Positions 36,464 through 45,583 of a stretch of DNA of 64,000 nt are shown one piece after another. The stretch is taken from positions 1 through 64,000 of the forward strand of contig CACMJB010000005.1 of NCBI GenBank assembly GCA_902613915.1, in the 5' to 3' direction. A model generated the notes under the pieces. That model was not told the DNA's origin. It made no database searches and saw only the letters and a program-made list of their open reading frames with translations. Each line of letters opens with the position of its first letter. Within the stretch, counting starts at the first letter, position 1. This DNA comes from an uncultured Pelagibacteraceae bacterium. Lineage in GTDB: Bacteria; Pseudomonadota; Alphaproteobacteria; Pelagibacterales; Pelagibacteraceae. The position numbers and the translations under genes are program-made.

Positions 36464-37672
36464 ATGAAAAAAAATTTAAGTTTTAAAGTAATTTTATTTG
36501 GATTCGTATTTACTTTTTTTTCTAGTTTTGGACAGAGTTTTTTCTTAGGTTTATTTAATGCACCAATTAGAAATGATCTAGGTATCTCCCACGGTCAATT
36601 TGGAAATATATATGCAACAGCAACTATTTGCTCCAGCTTACTTTTAATTTGGGTTGGAAAAAAAATCGATGATTATAGAATTTTAAATTACTCTTTATTT
36701 GTAATTATCTTATTATTTTTATCAGCATTATTTTTTTCGTTTATTAATAGTATTTACTTTTTAGCTTTAGGAATTTTCTTAATGAGATTTTCAGGCCAAG
36801 GTTTGATGAGCCACACATCGACAACTACAATTTCAAGATTTTTTGAAAGAACTCGTGGAAAAGCATTAAGCACTGCTTGGTTTGGCTTATCTACAGCAGA
36901 ATTTATTCTACCAGTATTGGTAACATACCTTTTAGTTATTTATTCGTGGAGATCAGTTTGGCAAGGTATAGCAATATTAGTTATAATATTTTTGCCTATA
37001 GTAATTTTAAATACTATCAAATCTATTCAACTAGACACTAGAGAAGAAAGTAATAATAACGATTATAAAAAAATTGAAATTAAAAGCTGGAGAAGAAGAG
37101 ATGTTATCAAAGATTATAGGTTTTATATTGTTTCATTAAATATGTTAGCTATGCCATGGATAGCTACAGGGGTTTTTGTTTATCAATCTTTTATATCGGA
37201 CTCTAAAATGTGGGCAACTTATACTATACCAAAAGCTTTCATGGTTTACTCCATAACATCAATTGTAACTCTTTTTATCTCAGGTTTTTTAGTAGATAAA
37301 TTTACAGGTAGAAAATTAATCTTGTTTATGAATATCCCGCTTTTATTAGCAATGTTTACATTGTTTCATTTTAACCATGAAATTTTCGCTTACATTTTTT
37401 TAGGATTAATTGGTGTATCAAATGGTTTAGCTAATATTTTAGGTTCTTCAACTTGGGCTGAAATTTACGGCGTGAAATTCATCGGGAGCATAAAAGCTTT
37501 AACAACAGCTTTTATGGTTTTTTCTACAGCATTTGGAACAGCAGTTTTTGGGTTACTGATAGATAATGGTTTTACAATTGAGAATATATCTCTCACCGCT
37601 GCTATTTATATTCTTTTATCGTTATTTCTATTAGTGCTTATTAGAAAAAAAGTAGAGCCAGTCAGGCTTTAA
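36464..37672 (+). CDS. MFS transporter
   Basis: 402 aa polytopic protein; GLSTAEFILPVLVTYLL, LISGFLVDKFTGRKLI. Confidence 0.85.
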   Translation: MKKNLSFKVILFGFVFTFFSSFGQSFFLGLFNAPIRNDLGISHGQFGNIYATATICSSLLLIWVGKKIDDYRILNYSLFVIILLFLSALFFSFINSIYFLALGIFLMRFSGQGLMSHTSTTTISRFFERTRGKALSTAWFGLSTAEFILPVLVTYLLVIYSWRSVWQGIAILVIIFLPIVILNTIKSIQLDTREESNNNDYKKIEIKSWRRRDVIKDYRFYIVSLNMLAMPWIATGVFVYQSFISDSKMWATYTIPKAFMVYSITSIVTLFISGFLVDKFTGRKLILFMNIPLLLAMFTLFHFNHEIFAYIFLGLIGVSNGLANILGSSTWAEIYGVKFIGSIKALTTAFMVFSTAFGTAVFGLLIDNGFTIENISLTAAIYILLSLFLLVLIRKKVEPVRL

Positions 37673-37717
37673 AATTAGCTTGATTTATAGAGTTTTATTG
37701 ACTAAATAGCATTCAAC

Positions 37718-38215
37718 ATGGCTCGAATTACAGTAGAAGACTGCTTAGAAAAAGTTGATAATCAATACGATTTAGTCTTATTAGCAAAAGAGAGAACAGT
37801 TCAGCTGAATGCTGGATCTCCAATGCTAGTTGAAGAGGACAATGACAAAAGAACAATTATTTCATTAAGAGAAATCGGTGATGGAAAAATTGATGTTAAA
37901 GATATTGAAGCTAGCGCTATTAAAAGATTAAGAAAAGAGCCGGACGAATTAGAGGAACAAGAAGAGACAGAGGAAGAGACAAACGATGATTTTGAAAATC
38001 TTTACAAAGGTCAAGTTTCAAAAAGCGGTATTGCAATTCTCCCTTCAAAAAGAACCAGAAGAATTCCGGAAATTAAAAAACCAAGTTTAGCGGATGAGGC
38101 ACTTTCGGAGCTAAAAGCAGAACAGCCTGAAATCAAAGAAGAAAATCTAGATACAGAAGAAGCTCCACTTGAATTAAGTGAAGAAGTTTCAGCCGAAGAA
38201 AACAAACCAGAGTAA
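37718..38215 (+). CDS. rpoZ: RNA polymerase omega subunit with acidic C-terminal extension
   Basis: MARITVEDCLEKVDNQYDLVLLAKERTVQL. Confidence 0.9.
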   Translation: MARITVEDCLEKVDNQYDLVLLAKERTVQLNAGSPMLVEEDNDKRTIISLREIGDGKIDVKDIEASAIKRLRKEPDELEEQEETEEETNDDFENLYKGQVSKSGIAILPSKRTRRIPEIKKPSLADEALSELKAEQPEIKEENLDTEEAPLELSEEVSAEENKPE

Positions 38216-38218
38216 ATC

Positions 38219-39202
38219 ATGAAAAAAACTGTTTCAGTTGCACCAATGATGGATTGCACTGATAAACATGAAATATATTTTTTAAGTCTTATAAGTAAGA
38301 ATATTCATCTTTACTCAGAAATGATTGTCGCTAACGCTATTATTAGAGGCGATAGAGACAAATTACTATCATTCAAAAGAATTTCTAATCCAGTAACTTT
38401 ACAAATAGGCGGCTCTAACCCACAAGAACTAGCAGAGGCATGTAAAATTTCAGAAGACTATGGATATAAAGAAATTAACTTAAATTTAGGTTGTCCAAGT
38501 AAAAAAGTACAAAAAAATAAATTTGGTGCTTGTTTAATGCAAGAACCAGATTTAGTTGCAAAATGTATAGAGGCTATGTCTAAATCAACAAAGCTTCCAA
38601 TAACAATTAAAACAAGAATTGGTTACAATGAAGTAGAAAACTTTGAGTTTTTAAAATCTTTTATTCAAACAATAAAAGACGCAGGTTCACAAAAATTTAT
38701 AATTCATGCAAGGAAAGCTTTACTTAAAAAATTAAGTCCAAAAGAAAATTTAAATATACCCCCTTTGAAATATGAATTTGTTTATAAATTAAAAGATCAC
38801 TTCAAAAATGATGAAATTATAATTAATGGCGGTATTAAAAGTACTGAGGATATTAAAAATCATTTGCTTAAAGTTGATGGCGTCATGATTGGAAGAGCAA
38901 TTTATCATTCTCCATACTTTTTAGCCGATATAGAAAGAGATATTTTTAATAATGGTAATGTTCCAACAAGAAGTGAAGTAATGGAAAAGTTAATTCCATA
39001 CATACAAGAAGAAACTTCTAAAGGCACTCAACTTAACCACATAATGAGACATACAGTTGGATTATTCCACGGACAAAATGGTTCTAAAACTTGGAAACAA
39101 TATCTTTCTAAAAACATGTGCATCAGAGATGCAGACTTGCAAAAAGTTAATCATATAATGGATCAGGTTAAAAAGACAAATCCTGTTTCATTAGAAAGAT
39201 AA
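38219..39202 (+). CDS. dusA: tRNA-dihydrouridine synthase A
   Basis: VAPMMDCTDKHEIYFLSLIS, LQIGGSNPQELAEA, NLNLGCPSKKVQKNKFGACLM. Confidence 0.93.
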   Translation: MKKTVSVAPMMDCTDKHEIYFLSLISKNIHLYSEMIVANAIIRGDRDKLLSFKRISNPVTLQIGGSNPQELAEACKISEDYGYKEINLNLGCPSKKVQKNKFGACLMQEPDLVAKCIEAMSKSTKLPITIKTRIGYNEVENFEFLKSFIQTIKDAGSQKFIIHARKALLKKLSPKENLNIPPLKYEFVYKLKDHFKNDEIIINGGIKSTEDIKNHLLKVDGVMIGRAIYHSPYFLADIERDIFNNGNVPTRSEVMEKLIPYIQEETSKGTQLNHIMRHTVGLFHGQNGSKTWKQYLSKNMCIRDADLQKVNHIMDQVKKTNPVSLER

Positions 39203-39204
39203 TT

Positions 39205-40035
39205 TTGGATTTTCTTTCAAACTCAGATATTCTTTATTTAACTTTCATAATGGTTGCCACAGCTATACCAGCTGGTTTTGCTGCAGGGTTATTTGGTATT
39301 GGAGGTGGCTTAATTACTGTTCCAATTTTATTTTATATTTTTAGCACTTCTGGTATAGATCCAAATTATTTAATGCATTTAGCAGTAGGAACTTCATTTG
39401 GAATTATAATTCCAACTTCTATTGTATCTGTAATGACACATCACCAGCATAAAGCAGTAGATTTTAGTATTGTTAAAGGCTACGGAATATTTGTAGCAAC
39501 TGGAGTTGTTTTAGGAACAATTTTAGCAGCAGGATTAAAAACAAAACCTCTAATTTTATTTTTTACAATTGTTGTATATATATTAGCTTTCTATTTGCTT
39601 TTTCTTAAAGAGAAGGAAAAAAATTTAGATGTAAAAATGAGTTTACCAGCCAGAATTATATCTGGTTTAGTTAGCGGTTTTATATCTGCACCAATGGGTA
39701 TAGGTGGAGCAGTAATGAATGTTCCAATATTAAAGTTTTTTGGTTATCCAATAAATAAAGCAATAGGAAGTGCAGCTGCTATAGGCTTTATTATTGCATC
39801 ATTTGGGGCTGTAGGATTTTTAATATCAGGATCTTATCTTAATGCTCAACTACCTTTAAGCATTGGTTTTTTAAACATTCCAGCTTTTCTTATATTTTTT
39901 CCAATAACAGCTTTTATGGCTAGATTAGGAGCAAAAGCTAGCCATCAAATTAATAAAAAAAAAATGACAAAATATTTTGGTTTGTTCTTAATCGTAATTG
40001 GAACTAGATTTTTGTACGAATATTTTAAGATTTAA
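39205..40035 (+). CDS. sulfite exporter TauE/SafE family protein
   Basis: PAGFAAGLFGIGGGLITVPILFYIF, GLVSGFISAPMGIGGAVMNVPILKFFG. Confidence 0.9.
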   Translation: MDFLSNSDILYLTFIMVATAIPAGFAAGLFGIGGGLITVPILFYIFSTSGIDPNYLMHLAVGTSFGIIIPTSIVSVMTHHQHKAVDFSIVKGYGIFVATGVVLGTILAAGLKTKPLILFFTIVVYILAFYLLFLKEKEKNLDVKMSLPARIISGLVSGFISAPMGIGGAVMNVPILKFFGYPINKAIGSAAAIGFIIASFGAVGFLISGSYLNAQLPLSIGFLNIPAFLIFFPITAFMARLGAKASHQINKKKMTKYFGLFLIVIGTRFLYEYFKI

Positions 40036-41002
40036 AACTTAGATGATAATAAGGTTTTATTTTGCCCCCAAATCCTAATTTCCAAAATCCCCTTTTTGGA
40101 CTGTTAATTCCTTCTAAATCAACAGTTTCGACTCCTTTTTTTTTTAATGCAGATAAACTCATAATTAAATTATGCGACAAGGATGTATCATCATTGCTAT
40201 TATTTACTCTTCCACCATTCAAATATAATGCATTTTTTCCTATAACACCAAATATGCAATATGATAGCTTTTTGTTGTTATCATAATTGATAAACATGAA
40301 TAGTTTTTTATTTTTATACAAATCATTATAAACTTTCTTTAATAAATTAATATCTACATCGACTGTTTTATCTTGAGTTTTAAATGTTTTTTCTAAAGTA
40401 TTTTGAAAAAAAACATCATCATAATTTTCTTTAAAATCAAATTTGAAATCAAGAGTCTTGCTTATTTGCTGTTTAAGACTTCTAGAAAAATTTTTATATG
40501 ATTTACAATTTACAATTTCATCATATGAACTTAAAATGTCGTTATTTTTCAATTCAATTATTGTTGTATATCTTACTTCTTTGATAAAAAATATTTTCTT
40601 CTTTTCATCAAAATTTATCCAGTTAAACGGCCTTAAATCATTGGTACTATGATCCAAACAAATATCTCCACTATGAAAATTATCTTTAATGAATTTTGCA
40701 TACTCATCTATTATTTCAAATTTTTTGTATTTAACACTAGATGGATTCTGTTTTGTAAAATATTTAAAATTTAATGGAGTGTAAATTTTATCTCCAAGAA
40801 TGATTACTTTATCGTCGACAAATAAATGAAAAGAGGCAAAAATTTCATCTTTCTTTTTAATAAAAAATTTTTTCAGAGGTTTTGTGTTGTTTTTTAAAAA
40901 CTCACTAGAGGAATAAATATTTTGATTTTCAGTTTTTTCTAAAAATAAATCCCATTCAGAGTTTGAATTTACTTCAGATATTTCATATTTAGGTTTATTC
41001 AT
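40025..41002 (-). CDS. FemAB/GNAT-like acyltransferase
   Basis: C-terminal GVETVDLEGINSPKRGFWKLGFGGKIKPYYHL resembles FemAB-type proteins. Confidence 0.6.
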   Translation of the reverse strand: MNKPKYEISEVNSNSEWDLFLEKTENQNIYSSSEFLKNNTKPLKKFFIKKKDEIFASFHLFVDDKVIILGDKIYTPLNFKYFTKQNPSSVKYKKFEIIDEYAKFIKDNFHSGDICLDHSTNDLRPFNWINFDEKKKIFFIKEVRYTTIIELKNNDILSSYDEIVNCKSYKNFSRSLKQQISKTLDFKFDFKENYDDVFFQNTLEKTFKTQDKTVDVDINLLKKVYNDLYKNKKLFMFINYDNNKKLSYCIFGVIGKNALYLNGGRVNNSNDDTSLSHNLIMSLSALKKKGVETVDLEGINSPKRGFWKLGFGGKIKPYYHLSFKS

Positions 41003-41007
41003 AAATT

Positions 41008-42450
41008 TTAAATTTTTTGATCATAATCTCCAACTTTTCCTGTTTTTTGCAATAAATTATCAATGAACTCAAATAATTTTTTTTTTCGATTATTTGAGTG
41101 CGGACTCTCTGTAACAACAACTAGAGAAGGTTTATTTGATGAAGCTCTGACTAAACCCCAAGAACCATCTTCTAAAGAAAATCTTATGCCATTAACCTTT
41201 AAGATTTCTGTTATTTTTTGATTATCTATTTTGATATTTTCTTTTTTTATTTTTTCAATTTCTTTTATTATTAAATCAACAACTTTATATTTCTCTTCGT
41301 CTTTGCAATATGGTGCCATAGTTGGAGTTTGAAAAGTGATAGGTAATTCATTTATCAGTTCACTCATTTTTTTTTTTCGATCATTTAACAAATGACAAAC
41401 TTGTATAGCAGAATTGATTCCATCATCATATCCATATCCCAAAGGTTTATTGAAAAAGAAATGTCCACTTTTTTCAAACCCTGCTAATGCTTTTTCAATA
41501 TTAACTTTTCTTTTGATATGAGAATGACCTGTTTTCCAATAAATAGTTTGACATTGGTTATCTTTAAGAATTTGATCATTTAGATAAAGACCAGTAGATT
41601 TAACATCTACAACAAATTTAGAATTTTTATATTTGGTTGCCAAGTTTCTAGCAATTAGTAATCCTATTTTATCAGAAAAAATTTCATTTCCTTCCTCATC
41701 AATCACACCACATCTATCTCCATCACCATCAAAACCAAAACCAATATCAGCATTATTATCCTTTACAGCTTTAGCTATCTCGTGAAGCATTTTCAAATCT
41801 TCTGGATTTGGATTGTATTTAGGAAAAGACCAATCAAGTTCGCAATCTAACTCTATAACTTCACAACCAATGCCTCTCAATATTTCAGGAGCGAAAACTC
41901 CAGCTGTTCCATTTCCACAAGCAACAACTGCCTTAATTTTTTTATAAACTTTATTTTTACTGATTAAATCTTTAATGTATATCTTTTTAAAGTTATCTAT
42001 ATTTTTAAGAATTCCTTTACCTGTAATAAATTTTTTGTTTAATGTAATCTCTTTTAATTCTGACATCTCCTCAGGAGCGTGAGTTAAGCCTTTTTTAATG
42101 CCCATTTTTACACCAGTCCACCCATTTTCATTATGACTAGCAGTTATCATTGCTATTGCATCAGAATTTAAACTAAATTGAGCAAAATAAACCATAGGAG
42201 ACAAAGCAAGACCTACATCTTCAACATTACACCCGGTTAAGATTAAACCTTGAGCTAGTGCTTTTTTTATCTTTTCACTATAAGATCTGTAATCCTGACC
42301 CACTATTACTCTGGGATTTGTTTTTTTTGTATGGTTTATAATTTGAGTGCCTAAACCTTTTCCTAAATCAGTGATTCCCTCTAAATCTATTTCTTTTTCA
42401 AATATCCATCTTGCGTCATACTCTCTAAAACCATTCTGATTAATTTTCAT
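41008..42450 (-). CDS. phosphomannomutase/phosphoglucomutase
   Basis: FREYDARWIFEKEI, ITASHNENGWTGVKMG, GFGFDGDGDRCGVIDEEGNEIFSDKIG. Confidence 0.93.
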   Translation of the reverse strand: MKINQNGFREYDARWIFEKEIDLEGITDLGKGLGTQIINHTKKTNPRVIVGQDYRSYSEKIKKALAQGLILTGCNVEDVGLALSPMVYFAQFSLNSDAIAMITASHNENGWTGVKMGIKKGLTHAPEEMSELKEITLNKKFITGKGILKNIDNFKKIYIKDLISKNKVYKKIKAVVACGNGTAGVFAPEILRGIGCEVIELDCELDWSFPKYNPNPEDLKMLHEIAKAVKDNNADIGFGFDGDGDRCGVIDEEGNEIFSDKIGLLIARNLATKYKNSKFVVDVKSTGLYLNDQILKDNQCQTIYWKTGHSHIKRKVNIEKALAGFEKSGHFFFNKPLGYGYDDGINSAIQVCHLLNDRKKKMSELINELPITFQTPTMAPYCKDEEKYKVVDLIIKEIEKIKKENIKIDNQKITEILKVNGIRFSLEDGSWGLVRASSNKPSLVVVTESPHSNNRKKKLFEFIDNLLQKTGKVGDYDQKI

Positions 42451-42475
42451 AACTTTAAATACTAAAGAATTAAGG

Positions 42476-42615
42476 CTTTTGTTATTAAATGTTTATTAAC
42501 AAAACTTTCCACTTGCAAAATTAATTAAATGTTCTTATAATGTTCTATTGATTTCGCTGTTATATGGTATATTAATGTAAACACAACACAACATGTAGTT
42601 GTTTTGTTAATAAAC
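42476..42615. promoter_or_regulatory. nrdAB promoter region with three related 15-nt elements, including an exact inverted repeat
   Basis: GTTTATTAACAAAAC at 42491-42505 is the exact reverse complement of GTTTTGTTAATAAAC at 42601-42615; third degenerate copy CTTTTGTTATTAAAT at 42476-42490 (3 mismatches). Confidence 0.75.
42587..42602. promoter_or_regulatory. candidate NrdR-box-like palindrome
   Basis: CACAACATGTAGTTGT, ACAAC-ATGTA-GTTGT palindrome upstream of nrdA; resembles ACACAATATATTGTGT-type NrdR sites. Confidence 0.45.
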
Positions 42616-42635
42616 TAAGCTAAAATAGGTAAAAT

Positions 42636-44585
42636 ATGAATAAAAACGTATCATTGGCAATAGAGAAAGCTGTCGGCAGTATAAGCCAGAAGCACCAAAA
42701 CGAACTAAAAAACAATGGTCCTAAAAAACCAGACTTATTCTCTTTATCAGGTGAAACAGAGCTATTTCAAAATGATAAAGGCATTACGATAAAGATTGAC
42801 AGATCTAGAGATGCAAATTTAACTGATTTTGGCAAAGCAACATTAACTGATCGATACTTAGGTCAGAACGAGAGTTTTCAAGATTTATTTGCAAGAGTGG
42901 CAAGTACATACGCAGATGACAATTTACACGCACAAAGAATTTATAACTACATAAGCAATTTATGGTTCATGCCTGCAACTCCAGTTTTATCTAATGGAGG
43001 AACTGAAAGAGGTTTGCCGATTTCTTGTTTTTTAAATGAAGCAAACGATAGCCTAGAGGGTATCACAAGTCTTTGGGAAGAAAATGTTTGGCTTGCTGCA
43101 AGAGGCGGTGGTATCGGAAGTTATTGGGGCAACCTTAGATCAATCGGTGAGAAAATTGGCAAAGTTGGAAAAACATCCGGAATAATTCCTTTTATCAAAG
43201 TTATGGACTCTTTAACTTTGGCTATCAGCCAAGGTTCTTTAAGAAGAGGTTCTGCAGCTTGTTATTTACAAATTGACCATCCTGAAATTGAAGAGTTTAT
43301 TGAAATGAGAAGACCTACAGGTGGTGACGTTAATAGAAGATCTCTTAATTTACATCATGGTGTATTGGTTACTGATGAGTTTATGAGAGCAGTAGAAACT
43401 GGAGATCAGTGGGCATTAAGAAGTCCGTACGATGGCACAGTTCAATCAACTATTCCTGCAAGAAATTTATGGATCAGATTATTAACTGCTAGAATTGAAA
43501 CTGGTGAACCTTATATTGTTTTTATTGATACAGTTAACAGACAAATACCTCAACATCACAAGCTTGCTGGACTAAAAGTCAAAACTTCTAACTTATGTAG
43601 TGAAATCACATTACCTACAGGACAAGATAACGAAGGAAACCAAAGAACTGCTGTTTGCTGTTTATCATCTTTAAATTTAGACACATACGATCAATGGAGT
43701 GAAGATCCTCAATTCGTAGAAGATGTAATGAGATTCTTAGATAATGTTATGACTGATTTCATTAATAGGGCACCAGATGAATTTGCTCATGCAAAATATT
43801 CTGCAATGAGAGAAAGAAGTGTTGGACTTGGAGTAATGGGATTACATTCTTATTTCCAACAAAAAAATATTCCTTTCGGTTCAGTGATGAGCAAAGTTTG
43901 GAATAAAAAAATATTTAAAAATATTCAAGAAAAAGTAGATGTTGCTTCAGTAACGTTAGCAGAAGAAAGAGGAGCTTGTCCTGATGCTGCTGAATACGGA
44001 ATTAAAGAGAGATTTTCTAACAAAACAGCAATTGCACCTACCGCATCGATTTCAATAATTTGCGGAGGATCTTCTCCAGGAATTGAACCTATTGCTGCAA
44101 ATAGTTACACACACAAAACTTTATCTGGATCATTTAATGTTAGAAATAAATATCTTAAAAAACTTCTTCAAAAACACGGAAAAGATACCGATGAAGTTTG
44201 GTCTAGCATTACAACCAACCAAGGTTCAGTGTCACACTTAGATTTTTTAACTGCTGAAGAAAAAGATACTTTTAAAACAGCATTTGAAATAGATCAAAGA
44301 TGGGTAGTGGAATTAGGAGCAGATAGAACTCCGCATATTTCACAAGCTCAATCAGTAAATATATTTATACCTGCAGATATACATAAAAAGGATTTACATA
44401 ATCTTCATTTCCAAGCTTGGAAAAAAGGATTAAAAAGCCTTTATTACTGCAGATCTAAATCAATCCAAAGAGCCGAGAACGTAAACAACGCATCACAGAC
44501 TGATGTAACTAAAAATGTTTATTCAAGCGGACAACAATCAAATAATGAATCAAATAACTATGAGGAGTGTTTATCATGTCAGTAG
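42636..44585 (+). CDS. nrdA: ribonucleoside-diphosphate reductase, alpha subunit
   Basis: LSNGGTERGLPISCF, GGGIGSYWGNLRSIGEKI, RRGSAACYLQIDHPEIEEF; C-terminal CLSCQ. Confidence 0.95.
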   Translation: MNKNVSLAIEKAVGSISQKHQNELKNNGPKKPDLFSLSGETELFQNDKGITIKIDRSRDANLTDFGKATLTDRYLGQNESFQDLFARVASTYADDNLHAQRIYNYISNLWFMPATPVLSNGGTERGLPISCFLNEANDSLEGITSLWEENVWLAARGGGIGSYWGNLRSIGEKIGKVGKTSGIIPFIKVMDSLTLAISQGSLRRGSAACYLQIDHPEIEEFIEMRRPTGGDVNRRSLNLHHGVLVTDEFMRAVETGDQWALRSPYDGTVQSTIPARNLWIRLLTARIETGEPYIVFIDTVNRQIPQHHKLAGLKVKTSNLCSEITLPTGQDNEGNQRTAVCCLSSLNLDTYDQWSEDPQFVEDVMRFLDNVMTDFINRAPDEFAHAKYSAMRERSVGLGVMGLHSYFQQKNIPFGSVMSKVWNKKIFKNIQEKVDVASVTLAEERGACPDAAEYGIKERFSNKTAIAPTASISIICGGSSPGIEPIAANSYTHKTLSGSFNVRNKYLKKLLQKHGKDTDEVWSSITTNQGSVSHLDFLTAEEKDTFKTAFEIDQRWVVELGADRTPHISQAQSVNIFIPADIHKKDLHNLHFQAWKKGLKSLYYCRSKSIQRAENVNNASQTDVTKNVYSSGQQSNNESNNYEECLSCQ

Positions 44586-45583
44586 CAGAAAAAATTAAGC
44601 CAGGAATAATTCAACCTAGCAAAATGGGACTATTAGTAGAAAACCCAGTTTATAAGCCATTTAGGTATCCATGGTGTTATGACGCTTGGTTAACTCAACA
44701 AAGAATTCACTGGTTACCAGAAGAAGTACCACTAGGAGATGATGTAAGAGATTGGCAAAAAAATCTTACTGTTGAAGAAAAGAATTTATTAACTCACATC
44801 TTTAGATTTTTTACTCAAGCTGATGTTGAGGTTAACAACTGTTATTTAAGACATTACACAACAGTATTTAAGCCAACAGAGGTATTAATGATGATGACGG
44901 CGTTTGCTGCAATGGAAACAGTTCATATTGCTGCTTACTCTCATTTGTTAGATACAATTGGAATGCCAGAAACAGAATATTCTGCTTTCATGAAGTATAA
45001 AGAAATGAAAGACAAGTATGATTATATGCAAGGTTTTGATGTTAAATCAAAACATAATATTGCAATGACAATGGCGGTGTTCTCTGCTTTTACAGAAGGA
45101 CTTCAGTTATTTGCAAGTTTTGCAATTCTTTTAAACTTCCCAAGATTTAATAAGATGAAAGGAATGGGTCAGATCGTAACTTGGTCAGTTAGAGATGAAA
45201 CTCTTCATTGCAATTCTATGATCAGATTGTTTAAAGATTTTATTAAAGAAGAGCCGCAAATCTGGAATGATAAATTAAAAAATGAAATTTATGATGCATG
45301 TAAAACTATTGTGCACCATGAAGATGCTTTCATTGATTTAGCTTTTCAAATGGGTCCATTAAATGGTTTAACTGCTGAAGAAGTTAAGCAGTACATTAGA
45401 TTTATTGGAAACAGAAGACTTGAGCAGTTAGGCCTGAATCCAATTTATGATGTTAAGAAAAATCCATTAACTTGGCTAGATACAATGTTAAATGGAGTTG
45501 AGCACATGAACTTCTTTGAAGGTAGAGCAACTGAATATTCTAAAGCTTCTACAAAAGGTAGTTGGGGCGAGGTTTTTGCTTAA
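44567..45583 (+). CDS. nrdB: ribonucleoside-diphosphate reductase, beta subunit (start likely ATG at 44576)
   Basis: RYPWCYDAWLTQQRIHWLPEEVPLGDDVRDW, FAAMETVHIAAYSHLLDTIG, RDETLHCNSMI. Confidence 0.95.
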   Translation: MFIMSVAEKIKPGIIQPSKMGLLVENPVYKPFRYPWCYDAWLTQQRIHWLPEEVPLGDDVRDWQKNLTVEEKNLLTHIFRFFTQADVEVNNCYLRHYTTVFKPTEVLMMMTAFAAMETVHIAAYSHLLDTIGMPETEYSAFMKYKEMKDKYDYMQGFDVKSKHNIAMTMAVFSAFTEGLQLFASFAILLNFPRFNKMKGMGQIVTWSVRDETLHCNSMIRLFKDFIKEEPQIWNDKLKNEIYDACKTIVHHEDAFIDLAFQMGPLNGLTAEEVKQYIRFIGNRRLEQLGLNPIYDVKKNPLTWLDTMLNGVEHMNFFEGRATEYSKASTKGSWGEVFA

